DNA of 7,770 nt from an uncultured Eubacteriales bacterium (GCA_900313345.1 OMQW01000063.1:1-7770), one strand, 5' to 3'. Positions 1 to 5,905 are shown, counted from the stretch's first letter. Notes: generated from the sequence alone by a model not told the origin. Translations and numbers: made by a program.

Positions 1-63
1 ATGGGAATCGGACCCACGTCAGGAGCTTGGAGGGCTCTTATTCTACCATTAAACTACATCCGC
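1..63 (-). tRNA. tRNA-Gly (anticodon TCC), 3' end cut by window edge
   Basis: Read on the minus strand from 63 down to 1, this folds as a tRNA. The 5' acceptor strand GCGGATG (63-57) is followed by TA, a D arm with the conserved GG in its loop, and an anticodon stem (GAGC/GCTC) closing the 7-nt loop CCTCCAA. Anticodon TCC lies at complement 29-31. A short variable region and a T arm (GTGGG/CCCAT, loop TCCGATT) follow. The window ends exactly after the T stem, so the 3' acceptor strand, discriminator and CCA are not visible. Several positions are unusual: C instead of the near-universal U33, C instead of T55 in the T loop, an A27-C43 mismatch, and a G-T closing pair in the T stem. A strong promoter sits just upstream. 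It could be a functional variant, a specialised tRNA or a decaying copy; the missing end would help decide. Confidence 0.9.
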
Positions 64-82
64 ATTGCAACTGACATATACA

Positions 83-110
83 AGTATATCAAATATTTTA
101 TGATTGTCAA
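83..110 (-). promoter_or_regulatory. Sigma-A-type promoter of the tRNA-Gly gene
   Basis: On the minus strand there is a perfect -35 TTGACA (complement of 105-110), a 16-nt spacer and -10 TATACT (complement of 83-88), which also carries the extended TGn element. Transcription would start near 76, about 13 nt before the mature tRNA 5' end at 63. This is close to consensus, as expected for a stable-RNA gene. Confidence 0.8.
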
Positions 111-148
111 TATTTTTTGAAAAAATTGTGGTGTTTTTTTATTTAGTA

Positions 149-157
149 TGTTATAAT
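149..157 (+). promoter_or_regulatory. Extended -10 promoter of typA
   Basis: TGTTATAAT at 149-157 is a consensus extended -10 (TGn plus TATAAT). There is no good -35 at the expected distance; TGGTGT at 129-134 is the best at 17 nt. Transcription would begin near 164, giving a leader of about 20 nt before the typA start at 185. Confidence 0.65.
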
Positions 158-184
158 TTAATAGTTTATGTGTGAGGTGTAAAT

Positions 185-1996
185 ATGAAAAAAAGAAATA
201 TTGCAATTATTGCCCATGTTGACCATGGTAAAACTACACTTGTTGATGAAATATTAAAAACATCAGGTATGTTTAGAGATAATGAAGATGTGAGTAATGT
301 ATCAATGGATTCTAATGCTATTGAAAGAGAAAGAGGAATCACAATTTTAGCTAAAACTACTGCTTTAGATTATAACGGATATCGTATTAATATTCTTGAT
401 ACTCCAGGTCATGCTGACTTTGGTGGTGAAGTAGAACGTATTATGAATATGGTTGATGGAGTTGTTTTAGTTGTTGATGCTTATGAAGGTCCAATGCCTC
501 AAACAAGATTCGTTTTAAAGAAAGCTTTTGAAGCAAAAGTAAAACCAATTGTTGTTATTAATAAGGTTGATAAGCCTGCTGCTAGATGTAAACAAGTTTT
601 AGATGAAGTTTTAGATTTATTCATTGAACTTGGAGCTGATGATGAAGCTTTAGATTTCTCTACAGTTTATGCTAGTGCACTTAATGGAACTTGTTCTTTA
701 AGTGATGATTTATCTACACAAACTCCTGGATTCCACGAATTACTTGATTTAATTATTGATGAAATACCTGAACCTAATGGTTCTTCAGAAGAACCATTAC
801 AATTCCAACCAGCATTATTAGACTATAATGAATTTGTTGGTAGAATTGGTATCGGTAGAGTACAAAATGGTACCATTAAAGTTGGTCAAATGGTTAGTTG
901 TTGTAGACTTGATGGCTCTATTAAACAATTTAGAGTACAAAAATTATTTGGTTATTATGGGTATAACAGAATTGAAATAGAAGAAGCTGAAGCAGGAGAT
1001 ATTATTGCTGTTGCTGGTCTTGCTGATATTTCCGTTGGTGAAACTTTATGTGAAGTTGGAAAAGAAAATGCTCTTCCAAAATTACATATTGATGAACCAA
1101 CTCTTCAAATGACATTTGGAACAAATTCATCTCCATTTGTTGGTAGGGATGGTAAAATTGTTACCGCTCGTAAGATTGAAGAAAGACTTAATAAAGAAAC
1201 ACAAAAAGATGTTAGTTTAAAGGTTGAACCTTATACTAATGAATCATTCTTAGTTTCTGGTCGTGGTGAACTTCACTTAGGTATTTTAATTGAAAATATG
1301 CGTCGTGAAGGTTTTGAACTTGAAGTTTCTAAGCCACAAGTTATTATTAAGGAAATGGATGGAGTTAAATGTGAACCATATGAAGAGTTACAAATAGATG
1401 TACCAGATGATGCAGTAGGTTCAGTTATTGAAGAACTTGGACATCGTGGTGCTATCATGGATAACATGAGTAACTTAAATGGTCAAACTCGTTTAATTTA
1501 TACAGTTCCTTCTCGTGGTTTAATTGGATTTAGTACTGTATTTATGACTTTATCTAAAGGTTATGGCATTATGGCACATACATTTAAAGAATATAAACCA
1601 ATGGCAAGTGTTGATTTAGGAGAAAGAAAACTAGGAGTTTTAGTTTCTGCTGAAGATGGCACTGCTACTTCTTATTCAATTGGTAATTTAGAAGATCGTG
1701 GTATTATGTTTATTGAACCAGCTACTGAAGTTTATGAAGGTATGATTATTGGTGAATGTAATAAAGATAATGATTTAGCAGTTAATGTAGTAAAAGGCAA
1801 AAATCTTACTAACGTACGTGCTTCTGGATCTGATCATACTGTTGTTCTTAAGAGACCTAGACCTATTTCTCTTGAATATGCTCTTGATTATATTAATTCT
1901 GATGAACTTGTTGAAGTTACTCCTAACTTTATTAGACTTCGTAAGAGAATTCTTAATACAGAAGAGAGAAAAAAGGCTGATTCTAGAAGAAAATAA
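185..1996 (+). CDS. typA: Ribosome-associated translational GTPase BipA/TypA
   Basis: This 603-aa protein has the usual length of BipA/TypA, a translational GTPase related to EF-G and LepA that binds the 70S ribosome and supports 50S assembly and stress or cold adaptation. Its G domain shows the P-loop AHVDHGKT (residues 10-17), GITI in switch I (51-54), DTPGH (72-76), NKVD (126-129) and a G5-like SA (164-165). Beta-barrel domain II and EF-G-like domains III and V follow, ending in the BipA-specific C-terminal domain rich in basic residues. The ATG at 185 is supported by GAGGTG (174-179) five bases upstream and by the typical N-terminus MKKRNIAIIAHVDHGKT. It appears to be transcribed alone, from the extended -10 promoter to the terminator at 1998. 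No key motif is missing, so the assignment is firm. Confidence 0.97.
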   Translation: MKKRNIAIIAHVDHGKTTLVDEILKTSGMFRDNEDVSNVSMDSNAIERERGITILAKTTALDYNGYRINILDTPGHADFGGEVERIMNMVDGVVLVVDAYEGPMPQTRFVLKKAFEAKVKPIVVINKVDKPAARCKQVLDEVLDLFIELGADDEALDFSTVYASALNGTCSLSDDLSTQTPGFHELLDLIIDEIPEPNGSSEEPLQFQPALLDYNEFVGRIGIGRVQNGTIKVGQMVSCCRLDGSIKQFRVQKLFGYYGYNRIEIEEAEAGDIIAVAGLADISVGETLCEVGKENALPKLHIDEPTLQMTFGTNSSPFVGRDGKIVTARKIEERLNKETQKDVSLKVEPYTNESFLVSGRGELHLGILIENMRREGFELEVSKPQVIIKEMDGVKCEPYEELQIDVPDDAVGSVIEELGHRGAIMDNMSNLNGQTRLIYTVPSRGLIGFSTVFMTLSKGYGIMAHTFKEYKPMASVDLGERKLGVLVSAEDGTATSYSIGNLEDRGIMFIEPATEVYEGMIIGECNKDNDLAVNVVKGKNLTNVRASGSDHTVVLKRPRPISLEYALDYINSDELVEVTPNFIRLRKRILNTEERKKADSRRK

Positions 1997-1997
1997 T

Positions 1998-2027
1998 AAA
2001 AAAACAACATTTTTGTTGTTTTTTTTT
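1998..2027 (+). terminator. Intrinsic terminator after typA
   Basis: ACAACA (2004-2009) pairs with TGTTGT (2014-2019) around a TTTT loop. An A-tract extends the stem into a T-tract reaching 2027. It begins two bases after the typA stop. Its 3' half overlaps the -35 region of the next promoter. Confidence 0.85.
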
Positions 2028-2044
2028 GACATCTTTATTATAAT
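2016..2044 (+). promoter_or_regulatory. Promoter of the 2073 gene, overlapping the typA terminator
   Basis: TTGTTT (2016-2021), a 17-nt spacer and a perfect TATAAT (2039-2044) give a plausible sigma-A promoter with a start near 2051, upstream of the ribosome-binding site at 2060. A perfect TTGACA at 2026-2031 is also present, but it is too close (7 nt) to this TATAAT and has only poor -10 matches downstream. Confidence 0.55.
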
Positions 2045-2072
2045 GAAGTTAATAAAGATAAGGTGATTTGGT

Positions 2073-2693
2073 ATGAGTAAGAAGAAGATACGTGAAGAAG
2101 AACTTATAAAAACTCATGTTATTAATATAAATGAAATTAGAGAAGCAGAGAGTAGAGAAGAAAACGATACTCATAAAAAAATATCTAAAAAATGTTTTTT
2201 CTTTGGCTTTCTTTTAATTATTCTTGGAATTTGTTTTCCATTTGCAAATAAATATTTTGTTAGTAATGATACAGTAGTTGCTTATACTAGCAAAGTAAAA
2301 AACACACTTTCGTGTGTTTCTAATATTGATAATAATCAATTAAATGTAAAAGTATATACTGTTTCTAATTATACTTTTGATAGTAATAATAAATTAAGTA
2401 AATCTAATACTAAGATTAGAGTTACTAGTCCTAGTAATGATATTAATACTATTAATTATATTATAGATTATTATAAAACTATTTATGTTGATAGTCCTTC
2501 AACTTCTTACAACTTTTATGTAAGTGGTAATAGTTTATTAATTAATCAAACTATTAATAATTATAATTTATTTGATTATACTACTTATAATAATGAAATT
2601 AATAATTTTAGTCAGACTAAAGTATTTACTAAAGATTATAATATGTCTATGATTAAGAGTGATTTAGAAAAGATTGGTAACTTATGTAACTAA
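2073..2693 (+). CDS. Single-pass membrane-anchored protein of unknown function
   Basis: I do not recognise this 206-aa protein as a named family. Residues 1-40 are highly charged (many K, E and R) and should be cytoplasmic. A hydrophobic segment at about 42-63 follows (CFFFGFLLII onward). The rest, about 64-206, would face outward and is rich in Asn (31 in the whole protein), Ser, Thr and Tyr. Two Cys outside the membrane segment, C81 and C205, could form a disulfide, which is inference. The alternating hydrophobic/polar pattern of the outer domain suggests beta structure, loosely reminiscent of small YehR-like surface proteins, though this is weak. AAGGTGAT (2060-2067) supports the ATG at 2073. 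It is monocistronic, with a terminator stem that begins inside its last codons. High Asn content partly reflects the AT-rich genome. Confidence 0.8.
   Translation: MSKKKIREEELIKTHVININEIREAESREENDTHKKISKKCFFFGFLLIILGICFPFANKYFVSNDTVVAYTSKVKNTLSCVSNIDNNQLNVKVYTVSNYTFDSNNKLSKSNTKIRVTSPSNDINTINYIIDYYKTIYVDSPSTSYNFYVSGNSLLINQTINNYNLFDYTTYNNEINNFSQTKVFTKDYNMSMIKSDLEKIGNLCN
2297..2319 (-). terminator. Possible antisense terminator hairpin inside the 2073 gene
   Basis: AAACACAC (2300-2307) and GTGTGTTT (2312-2319) form a perfect 8-bp stem. Read on the minus strand, the loop is GAAA (GNRA type) and the stem runs into a block of six T, matching an intrinsic terminator. On the plus strand no T-run follows. 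It could stop read-through from rpmB or antisense transcripts, or be coincidental within the coding sequence. Confidence 0.4.
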
Positions 2694-2702
2694 TCTTTTT
2701 TT
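2668..2702 (+). terminator. Terminator overlapping the end of the 2073 gene
   Basis: AAAAGATTGGT (2668-2678) pairs with ACTAATCTTTT (2689-2699), 11 bp with one G-T pair and a 10-nt loop, followed by T through 2702. The 5' arm lies in the last coding codons and the 3' arm contains the stop codon. Confidence 0.6.
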
Positions 2703-2704
2703 AT

Positions 2705-2732
2705 AAAAAAAAGAATGCTTATGCGTTCTTTT
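2705..2732 (-). terminator. Terminator of rpmB
   Basis: On the minus strand AAAAGAACGC pairs with GCATTCTTTT around an ATAA loop (one C-A mismatch), followed by a run of T (complement of 2705-2712). The rpmB stop codon lies in the loop region. It abuts the plus-strand terminator, so the two convergent genes are closed back to back. Confidence 0.65.
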
Positions 2733-2898
2733 CTTCTTTTCTTAATGTCCTTTTTTCTCTTGCTGTTAATCTTACTTTTGTACCATCTTCTAATGTATGT
2801 ACTTGTAAGTTTAATTTTCTAGCTCTTTTGTGAGTGTTTAAAGCATGAGAACGATCATTTCCTTTTAAAGGTTTTCTACTAGTAGCATTAATTGCCAT
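2719..2898 (-). CDS. rpmB: 50S ribosomal protein bL28
   Basis: The minus strand encodes a 59-aa, very basic protein that starts MAINATSRKPLKGNDRSHAL. The GNDRSHALNTHKR stretch (residues 13-25) is the bL28 signature, and the C-terminal VRLTAREKRTLRKEEK resembles mollicute-type bL28 more than the Bacillus form. bL28 is a structural protein of the large ribosomal subunit near the E-site/L1 stalk region. The Cys common near the N-terminus of many bL28 proteins is absent. The ATG at 2898 is supported by GGAGG (complement of 2908-2912), nine bases upstream, and by a promoter at 2941-2969. It is a single-gene unit, convergent with the unknown membrane protein and divergent from the RNA-modification operon. 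Confidence 0.93.
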   Translation of the reverse strand: MAINATSRKPLKGNDRSHALNTHKRARKLNLQVHTLEDGTKVRLTAREKRTLRKEEKNA

Positions 2899-2940
2899 AT
2901 TTTTCTTCCTCCTTTTGATATCAATTACATCCGCTAAATT

Positions 2941-2969
2941 AATTTAACATAAAACTAAGAAATAGTCAA
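2941..2969 (-). promoter_or_regulatory. Promoter of rpmB
   Basis: On the minus strand, -35 TTGACT (complement of 2964-2969), a 17-nt spacer and -10 TAAATT (complement of 2941-2946) with an extended TGn. The start would be near 2934, giving a leader of about 35 nt. It lies back to back with the promoter at 2976-3004. Confidence 0.7.
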
Positions 2970-2975
2970 ATAAAA

Positions 2976-3004
2976 TCGACTTTTAATTTAAAATAAGGTA
3001 TAAT
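2976..3004 (+). promoter_or_regulatory. Promoter of the methyltransferase-RluA operon
   Basis: TCGACT (2976-2981, four of six matches to TTGACA), a 17-nt spacer and a perfect TATAAT (2999-3004). The predicted start near 3011 coincides with the ribosome-binding site AGGTGAT (3011-3017), so the 5' leader would be only about 10 nt. Confidence 0.65.
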
Positions 3005-3020
3005 TATTCCAGGTGATTTT

Positions 3021-3890
3021 ATGCAAACTATAAAAGATTTTAATGACTATGAATTAATTGATGCTTCCCTAGGTATGAAGTATGAAAGATGGGGTAAATA
3101 TTATTTGTTAAGACCTGATCCTGAAGCATTATGGGATAATGGTGATTTATCTATAAAATATAATGGTAAGATTGATGCTATATATCATAGAAGTAATACT
3201 GGTGGAGGTCATTGGGAAAATTTAAAGAAAGTGCCTGAATCTTGGAGTATTAATTATAAGGATTTAACATTTAATATAAAGCAAATGGGATTTAAACATA
3301 CTGGATTATTTCCTGAACAAGCTGTCAATTGGGAATTTATGTCACATAAGATAAAAAATGCAGATAGAGAAATAAGTGTTCTTAATTTATTTGCTTATAC
3401 TGGTGGTGCTACTGTTGTTTGCTCTAAAGCAGGAGCTAGTGTTGTTCATGTAGATGCATCTCGTGGTATGACTGATTGGGCTAAAGAAAATGCTAATAGT
3501 TCAGGACTTAGTGATAGACCTATTAGATATTTAGTAGATGATTGTATTAAGTTTGTTAAAAGAGAAATTAGAAGAGGTCATAAATATGATGCTATTATTA
3601 TGGATCCACCTAGTTATGGAAGGGGATCTAATGGTGAAGTTTGGAATTTTTCTAAAGATATACTAGAACTTATTAATTTATGTATGAAAATACTTTCTGA
3701 TAAGCCTTTATTTTTTCAAATAAATTCTTATACTACTGGAATTAGTCCAACTGTACTTGAAAATATATTAAGACTTAAGTTTAAAAATTATGATGGGGTA
3801 TGTTCTTCATCAGAAATTGGTATACCACTTAGTTCTTGTAATTTAGTACTTCCTTGTGGTATTTATGGAAGATGGGAATCTAATGATTAA
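3021..3890 (+). CDS. SAM-dependent RNA methyltransferase, RlmI/RlmK-like (PF10672 type)
   Basis: This 289-aa class I methyltransferase probably modifies a base in rRNA using S-adenosylmethionine. The Rossmann SAM-binding motif I is NLFAYTGG (residues 122-129), the acidic motif II loop is HVDAS (143-147), and motif IV is DPPSYGRG (195-202), the DPPSF-like signature of the COG1092/RlmI-RlmK group. The first ~110 residues form the small N-terminal domain of this group. No PUA domain is present, unlike E. coli RlmI, and the length fits the shorter PF10672 proteins. Substrate and exact position cannot be read from sequence, so I give no symbol. AGGTGAT three bases upstream supports the ATG at 3021. 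It is the first gene of an operon, and its last 8 nt overlap the pseudouridine synthase gene. Confidence 0.85.
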   Translation: MQTIKDFNDYELIDASLGMKYERWGKYYLLRPDPEALWDNGDLSIKYNGKIDAIYHRSNTGGGHWENLKKVPESWSINYKDLTFNIKQMGFKHTGLFPEQAVNWEFMSHKIKNADREISVLNLFAYTGGATVVCSKAGASVVHVDASRGMTDWAKENANSSGLSDRPIRYLVDDCIKFVKREIRRGHKYDAIIMDPPSYGRGSNGEVWNFSKDILELINLCMKILSDKPLFFQINSYTTGISPTVLENILRLKFKNYDGVCSSSEIGIPLSSCNLVLPCGIYGRWESND

Positions 3891-4539
3891 CGTTTTATAT
3901 GAAGATAATAGTGTAATTGTTGTAGTTAAACCTTATAATGTACTTAGTCAAGGTGATAATACTAATGATAAGTCTATGTTAGATATGGTTAAGGAATATA
4001 TTAAAATAAAATATAATAAACCCGGAAATGTTTATATTGGACTTGTTCATAGATTAGATAGACCTGTTTCAGGAGTAATGGTTTTTGCTAGAAATAGTAA
4101 AAGTGCTAGTAGACTTTCTGAAGAAGTTAGAAATAAAACTTTAAAAAAAACTTATATGGCTGTAGTTAATGGAATAATTAAGGAAGATAGTGGTACTTTT
4201 AAGAATTATTTATATAAAGATTCTAATTACAATACTATTGTTACTACAAAAGATAAAGGCAAAGAAAGTATTTTAAATTATAAAGTTGTTTCTAGAAATT
4301 ACGAAAAGAATGAAACTCTTGTGTCTATTGATTTAAAGACGGGTAGACATCATCAAATAAGAGTTCAATTTGCTTCTCGTGGACATTATTTATGTGGTGA
4401 CCAAAGATATGGTATACAAGATAAAACACAACTTGCTTTATGTGCTTATAGTTTATCTTTTATTCATCCTATAACAAAAAAAGAAATGATTTTTAAATGT
4501 CCTTTACCTAATATAAAATACTTTAATGATTTTAAATAA
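3883..4539 (+). CDS. RluA-family pseudouridine synthase
   Basis: This 218-aa enzyme isomerises uridine to pseudouridine in rRNA or tRNA. The catalytic motif HRLDRPVSG (residues 56-64, counted from the ATG at 3883) carries the catalytic Asp59. The TGRHHQIR stretch near residue 145 is the second conserved family motif. No N-terminal S4 RNA-binding domain is present, so it belongs to the short single-domain RluA-like proteins, and the target uridine is unknown. I chose the ATG at 3883 over the upstream ATG at 3856 because the family N-terminus (INVLYEDNSVIVVVKP) starts here. It also gives the compact ATGATTAA overlap with the methyltransferase stop, implying translational coupling; the G-rich stretch at 3868-3876 is only a fair Shine-Dalgarno. 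A strong terminator follows. Confidence 0.9.
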   Translation: MINVLYEDNSVIVVVKPYNVLSQGDNTNDKSMLDMVKEYIKIKYNKPGNVYIGLVHRLDRPVSGVMVFARNSKSASRLSEEVRNKTLKKTYMAVVNGIIKEDSGTFKNYLYKDSNYNTIVTTKDKGKESILNYKVVSRNYEKNETLVSIDLKTGRHHQIRVQFASRGHYLCGDQRYGIQDKTQLALCAYSLSFIHPITKKEMIFKCPLPNIKYFNDFK

Positions 4540-4575
4540 ATTAACGCAATCTTGTTGCATTAATTTATTTTTTTT
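4534..4575 (+). terminator. Intrinsic terminator after the RluA-family gene
   Basis: AAATAAATTAA (4534-4544) and GCAA (4546-4549) pair with TTGC (4555-4558) and TTAATTTATTT (4560-4570), with one C-A mismatch and a 5-nt loop, followed by TTTTT to 4575. The stop codon (4537-4539) lies in the 5' arm. Confidence 0.85.
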
Positions 4576-4616
4576 GTTATTATGATACTAGAATAAAATA
4601 AAGGGAGAATGATTTT

Positions 4617-5567
4617 ATGTTTTCAATGAGTTGGTTTACAACTGTACCTGGTATATTAATTACAGTTGGAGTTTTATTACTAGTTGTTGCATTAATTATG
4701 TTTATTGTAACTAGTATTAATGATAAAAAGAGAGCTAAAGGTGAAGTAAATACTCCTGTTAATGTAGTAGATAATAGTAATATTCCTGCTGTTCAAGCAG
4801 TTGATGTTCCTGCTCCATCTGTTTATTCTACAAATGTAGTAAGTGCTCAAAATGTAAATAGTAATGTTGCTGTTCCTGAAGTTGGATCTATGGAAGAAGC
4901 TGCTAGAGCTGCTGATTTAAATGCTGTTCCTCCAGTAACAGATTTCAATGCTAGTATTCCTGGGATGGAAGTTAGTCCTGAAGATATGGTTTCTGTATAT
5001 AGTGGTAATACATTATCTACACCTACTGTTGAACCAGTAGTAGAAGTTAGTTCTGTAGCTGAATCTCCAGTAGTTGCTGAAACTGCTCCAGTAGAAACTA
5101 CTATGTCAGAAATGCCTAGTGTTACTGAAACACCAGTTATGCCTGAAGTATCTACAATGCCAAAAATGCCTGTAATGCCTGAAGTTAATGTTCAAGTTGA
5201 AACTCCAGTAATACCTGAAGTAACTGCAATGCCTGAAATGCCAACAATGGTTGCACCTTCAGTAGAACAAGTAGTTCCTGAAATGCAAGATGTTGAAGCT
5301 CCTTCAATTTCAATTGATGCTGTAGCAAGTGTTCCTGAAACTCAAATTTATGGTGGTGCAACACCTGTTGTTCCAGAAATAAAGGAAGAAGAGCATCATG
5401 AAATTTATGGCGGCGCTAATCCTCTTGAGAATACTCAATCTGTTCCAATTAGTGATATAACTAATAATGGATTAACTAGTATTGATAGTATTCCATCATA
5501 TACTGCAAATAGTCAAGCTTCAGTTTCTGAACCAGTAAATACATATAATGCAAATATTAATGCATAA
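4617..5567 (+). CDS. Membrane-anchored protein with long Pro/Val/Glu-rich tail and two IYGGA motifs
   Basis: I cannot assign a function to this 316-aa protein. One hydrophobic segment (residues ~12-33) is followed by NDKKRAK, so under the positive-inside rule the tail would be cytoplasmic with a short outside N-terminus. Residues 44-240 are low complexity, dominated by V, P, E, A, S and T. A degenerate MPEV/MPEM repeat block spans about 165-225, and the tail is probably disordered. Two copies of IYGGA occur near the C-terminus (244-248 and 263-267), the second continuing NPLENTQ, which looks like a short conserved binding motif. The GGGAG at 4603-4607 supports the ATG at 4617. TAAAAT at 4594-4599 is the best -10 but has no good -35. 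It is flanked by terminators, so it is probably monocistronic. A scaffold or division/envelope anchoring role is possible but unproven. Confidence 0.82.
   Translation: MFSMSWFTTVPGILITVGVLLLVVALIMFIVTSINDKKRAKGEVNTPVNVVDNSNIPAVQAVDVPAPSVYSTNVVSAQNVNSNVAVPEVGSMEEAARAADLNAVPPVTDFNASIPGMEVSPEDMVSVYSGNTLSTPTVEPVVEVSSVAESPVVAETAPVETTMSEMPSVTETPVMPEVSTMPKMPVMPEVNVQVETPVIPEVTAMPEMPTMVAPSVEQVVPEMQDVEAPSISIDAVASVPETQIYGGATPVVPEIKEEEHHEIYGGANPLENTQSVPISDITNNGLTSIDSIPSYTANSQASVSEPVNTYNANINA
5104..5290 (+). repeat. Degenerate ATGCC(T/A)GAA repeat block encoding MPEV/MPEM units
   Basis: Within the membrane protein gene, ATGCCT or ATGCCA recurs, followed by GAA or AAA, at irregular short intervals. It encodes alternating MPEV, MPKM, MPVM and MPEM units separated by VETPV and STMP-like linkers. 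The copies are imperfect and spacing varies, so it is an internal low-complexity repeat rather than a clean tandem array. Such blocks can expand or contract between strains. Confidence 0.6.
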
Positions 5568-5570
5568 TTA

Positions 5571-5595
5571 AAATAAGCCTAGGCTTATTTTTTTT
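5571..5595. terminator. Shared bidirectional terminator between 4617 gene and spoVS
   Basis: Positions 5571-5590 are a perfect 20-bp palindrome that folds as AAATAAGC/GCTTATTT with a CTAG loop. On the plus strand it is followed by further T (5591-5595). On the minus strand it starts 3 nt after the spoVS stop and its T-rich arm runs into TTTAATTA. It can serve both convergent genes, better for the plus strand. Confidence 0.75.
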
Positions 5596-5854
5596 ATACT
5601 TTTTTAATTATTAATTTTATTGCTGTTTTATTTTCATTTTCTATTTTAATATCTTGAAAAGAGGGTATGCAAACTAAATCTACACCACTTGGTGCTAAAA
5701 ATCCTCTTGCTATTGCTATTCCTTTTATTCCTTGATTTAATGCTCCTGCACCAACAGCATTCATTTCTACACTGTTTTCTTTTCTTATTATATTTGCTAA
5801 TGCACCTGCTATACTTGTTGGCTTAGATTTTGATGAAACTTTTAATGTTTCCAT
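5594..5854 (-). CDS. spoVS: SpoVS family Alba-like nucleic acid-binding protein
   Basis: At 86 aa this matches the usual SpoVS length and is conserved end to end: LKVSSKSKPTSIAGALA (residues 4-20), AVGAGALNQGIKGIAIARGF (33-52) and a C-terminal APSGVDLVCIPSFQDIKIE. The fold is Alba-like and probably binds DNA or RNA. In Bacillus subtilis SpoVS is needed for efficient sporulation stage V and affects septation, but homologues also occur in bacteria that do not form spores. Its presence therefore does not prove sporulation here. The start at 5854 is preceded by AAAGGA (complement of 5865-5870), 10 bases upstream. I found no convincing sigma-A or sigma-H promoter upstream. It stands alone, divergent from the T-box serS operon. 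Confidence 0.95.
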   Translation of the reverse strand: METLKVSSKSKPTSIAGALANIIRKENSVEMNAVGAGALNQGIKGIAIARGFLAPSGVDLVCIPSFQDIKIENENKTAIKLIIKKV

Positions 5855-5905
5855 TATTTCACTTTCCTTTCATTTTAATTTATGATTAAAAATATTAAAA
5901 TATAC

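Noticed and set aside
1273..1467. Minus-strand 64-aa frame within typA
   Set aside because: It lies wholly antisense to conserved typA codons and has no ribosome-binding site or recognisable motif.
1775..2032. Minus-strand open frame over the end of typA and its terminator
   Set aside because: It is antisense to a strongly conserved gene, contains the terminator, and has a low-complexity Ser/Asn/Lys composition typical of shadow frames.
2026..2054. TTGACA at 2026-2031 as the main -35 for the 2073 gene
   Set aside because: TATAAT at 2039 is only 7 nt away, and the hexamers at correct spacing (TTAATA, TAATAA) are poor and would start transcription on the ribosome-binding site.
1818..2066. Plus-strand frame rich in Leu/Ile overlapping the typA end
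   Set aside because: It is a frame-shifted reading of typA and of the terminator T-tract, with no start signal. The hydrophobic run comes from AT-rich codons.
3856..3882. Upstream ATG for the RluA-family protein adding nine residues
   Set aside because: The added residues are not part of the family N-terminus and would lengthen the overlap with the methyltransferase. The ATG at 3883 gives the typical start.
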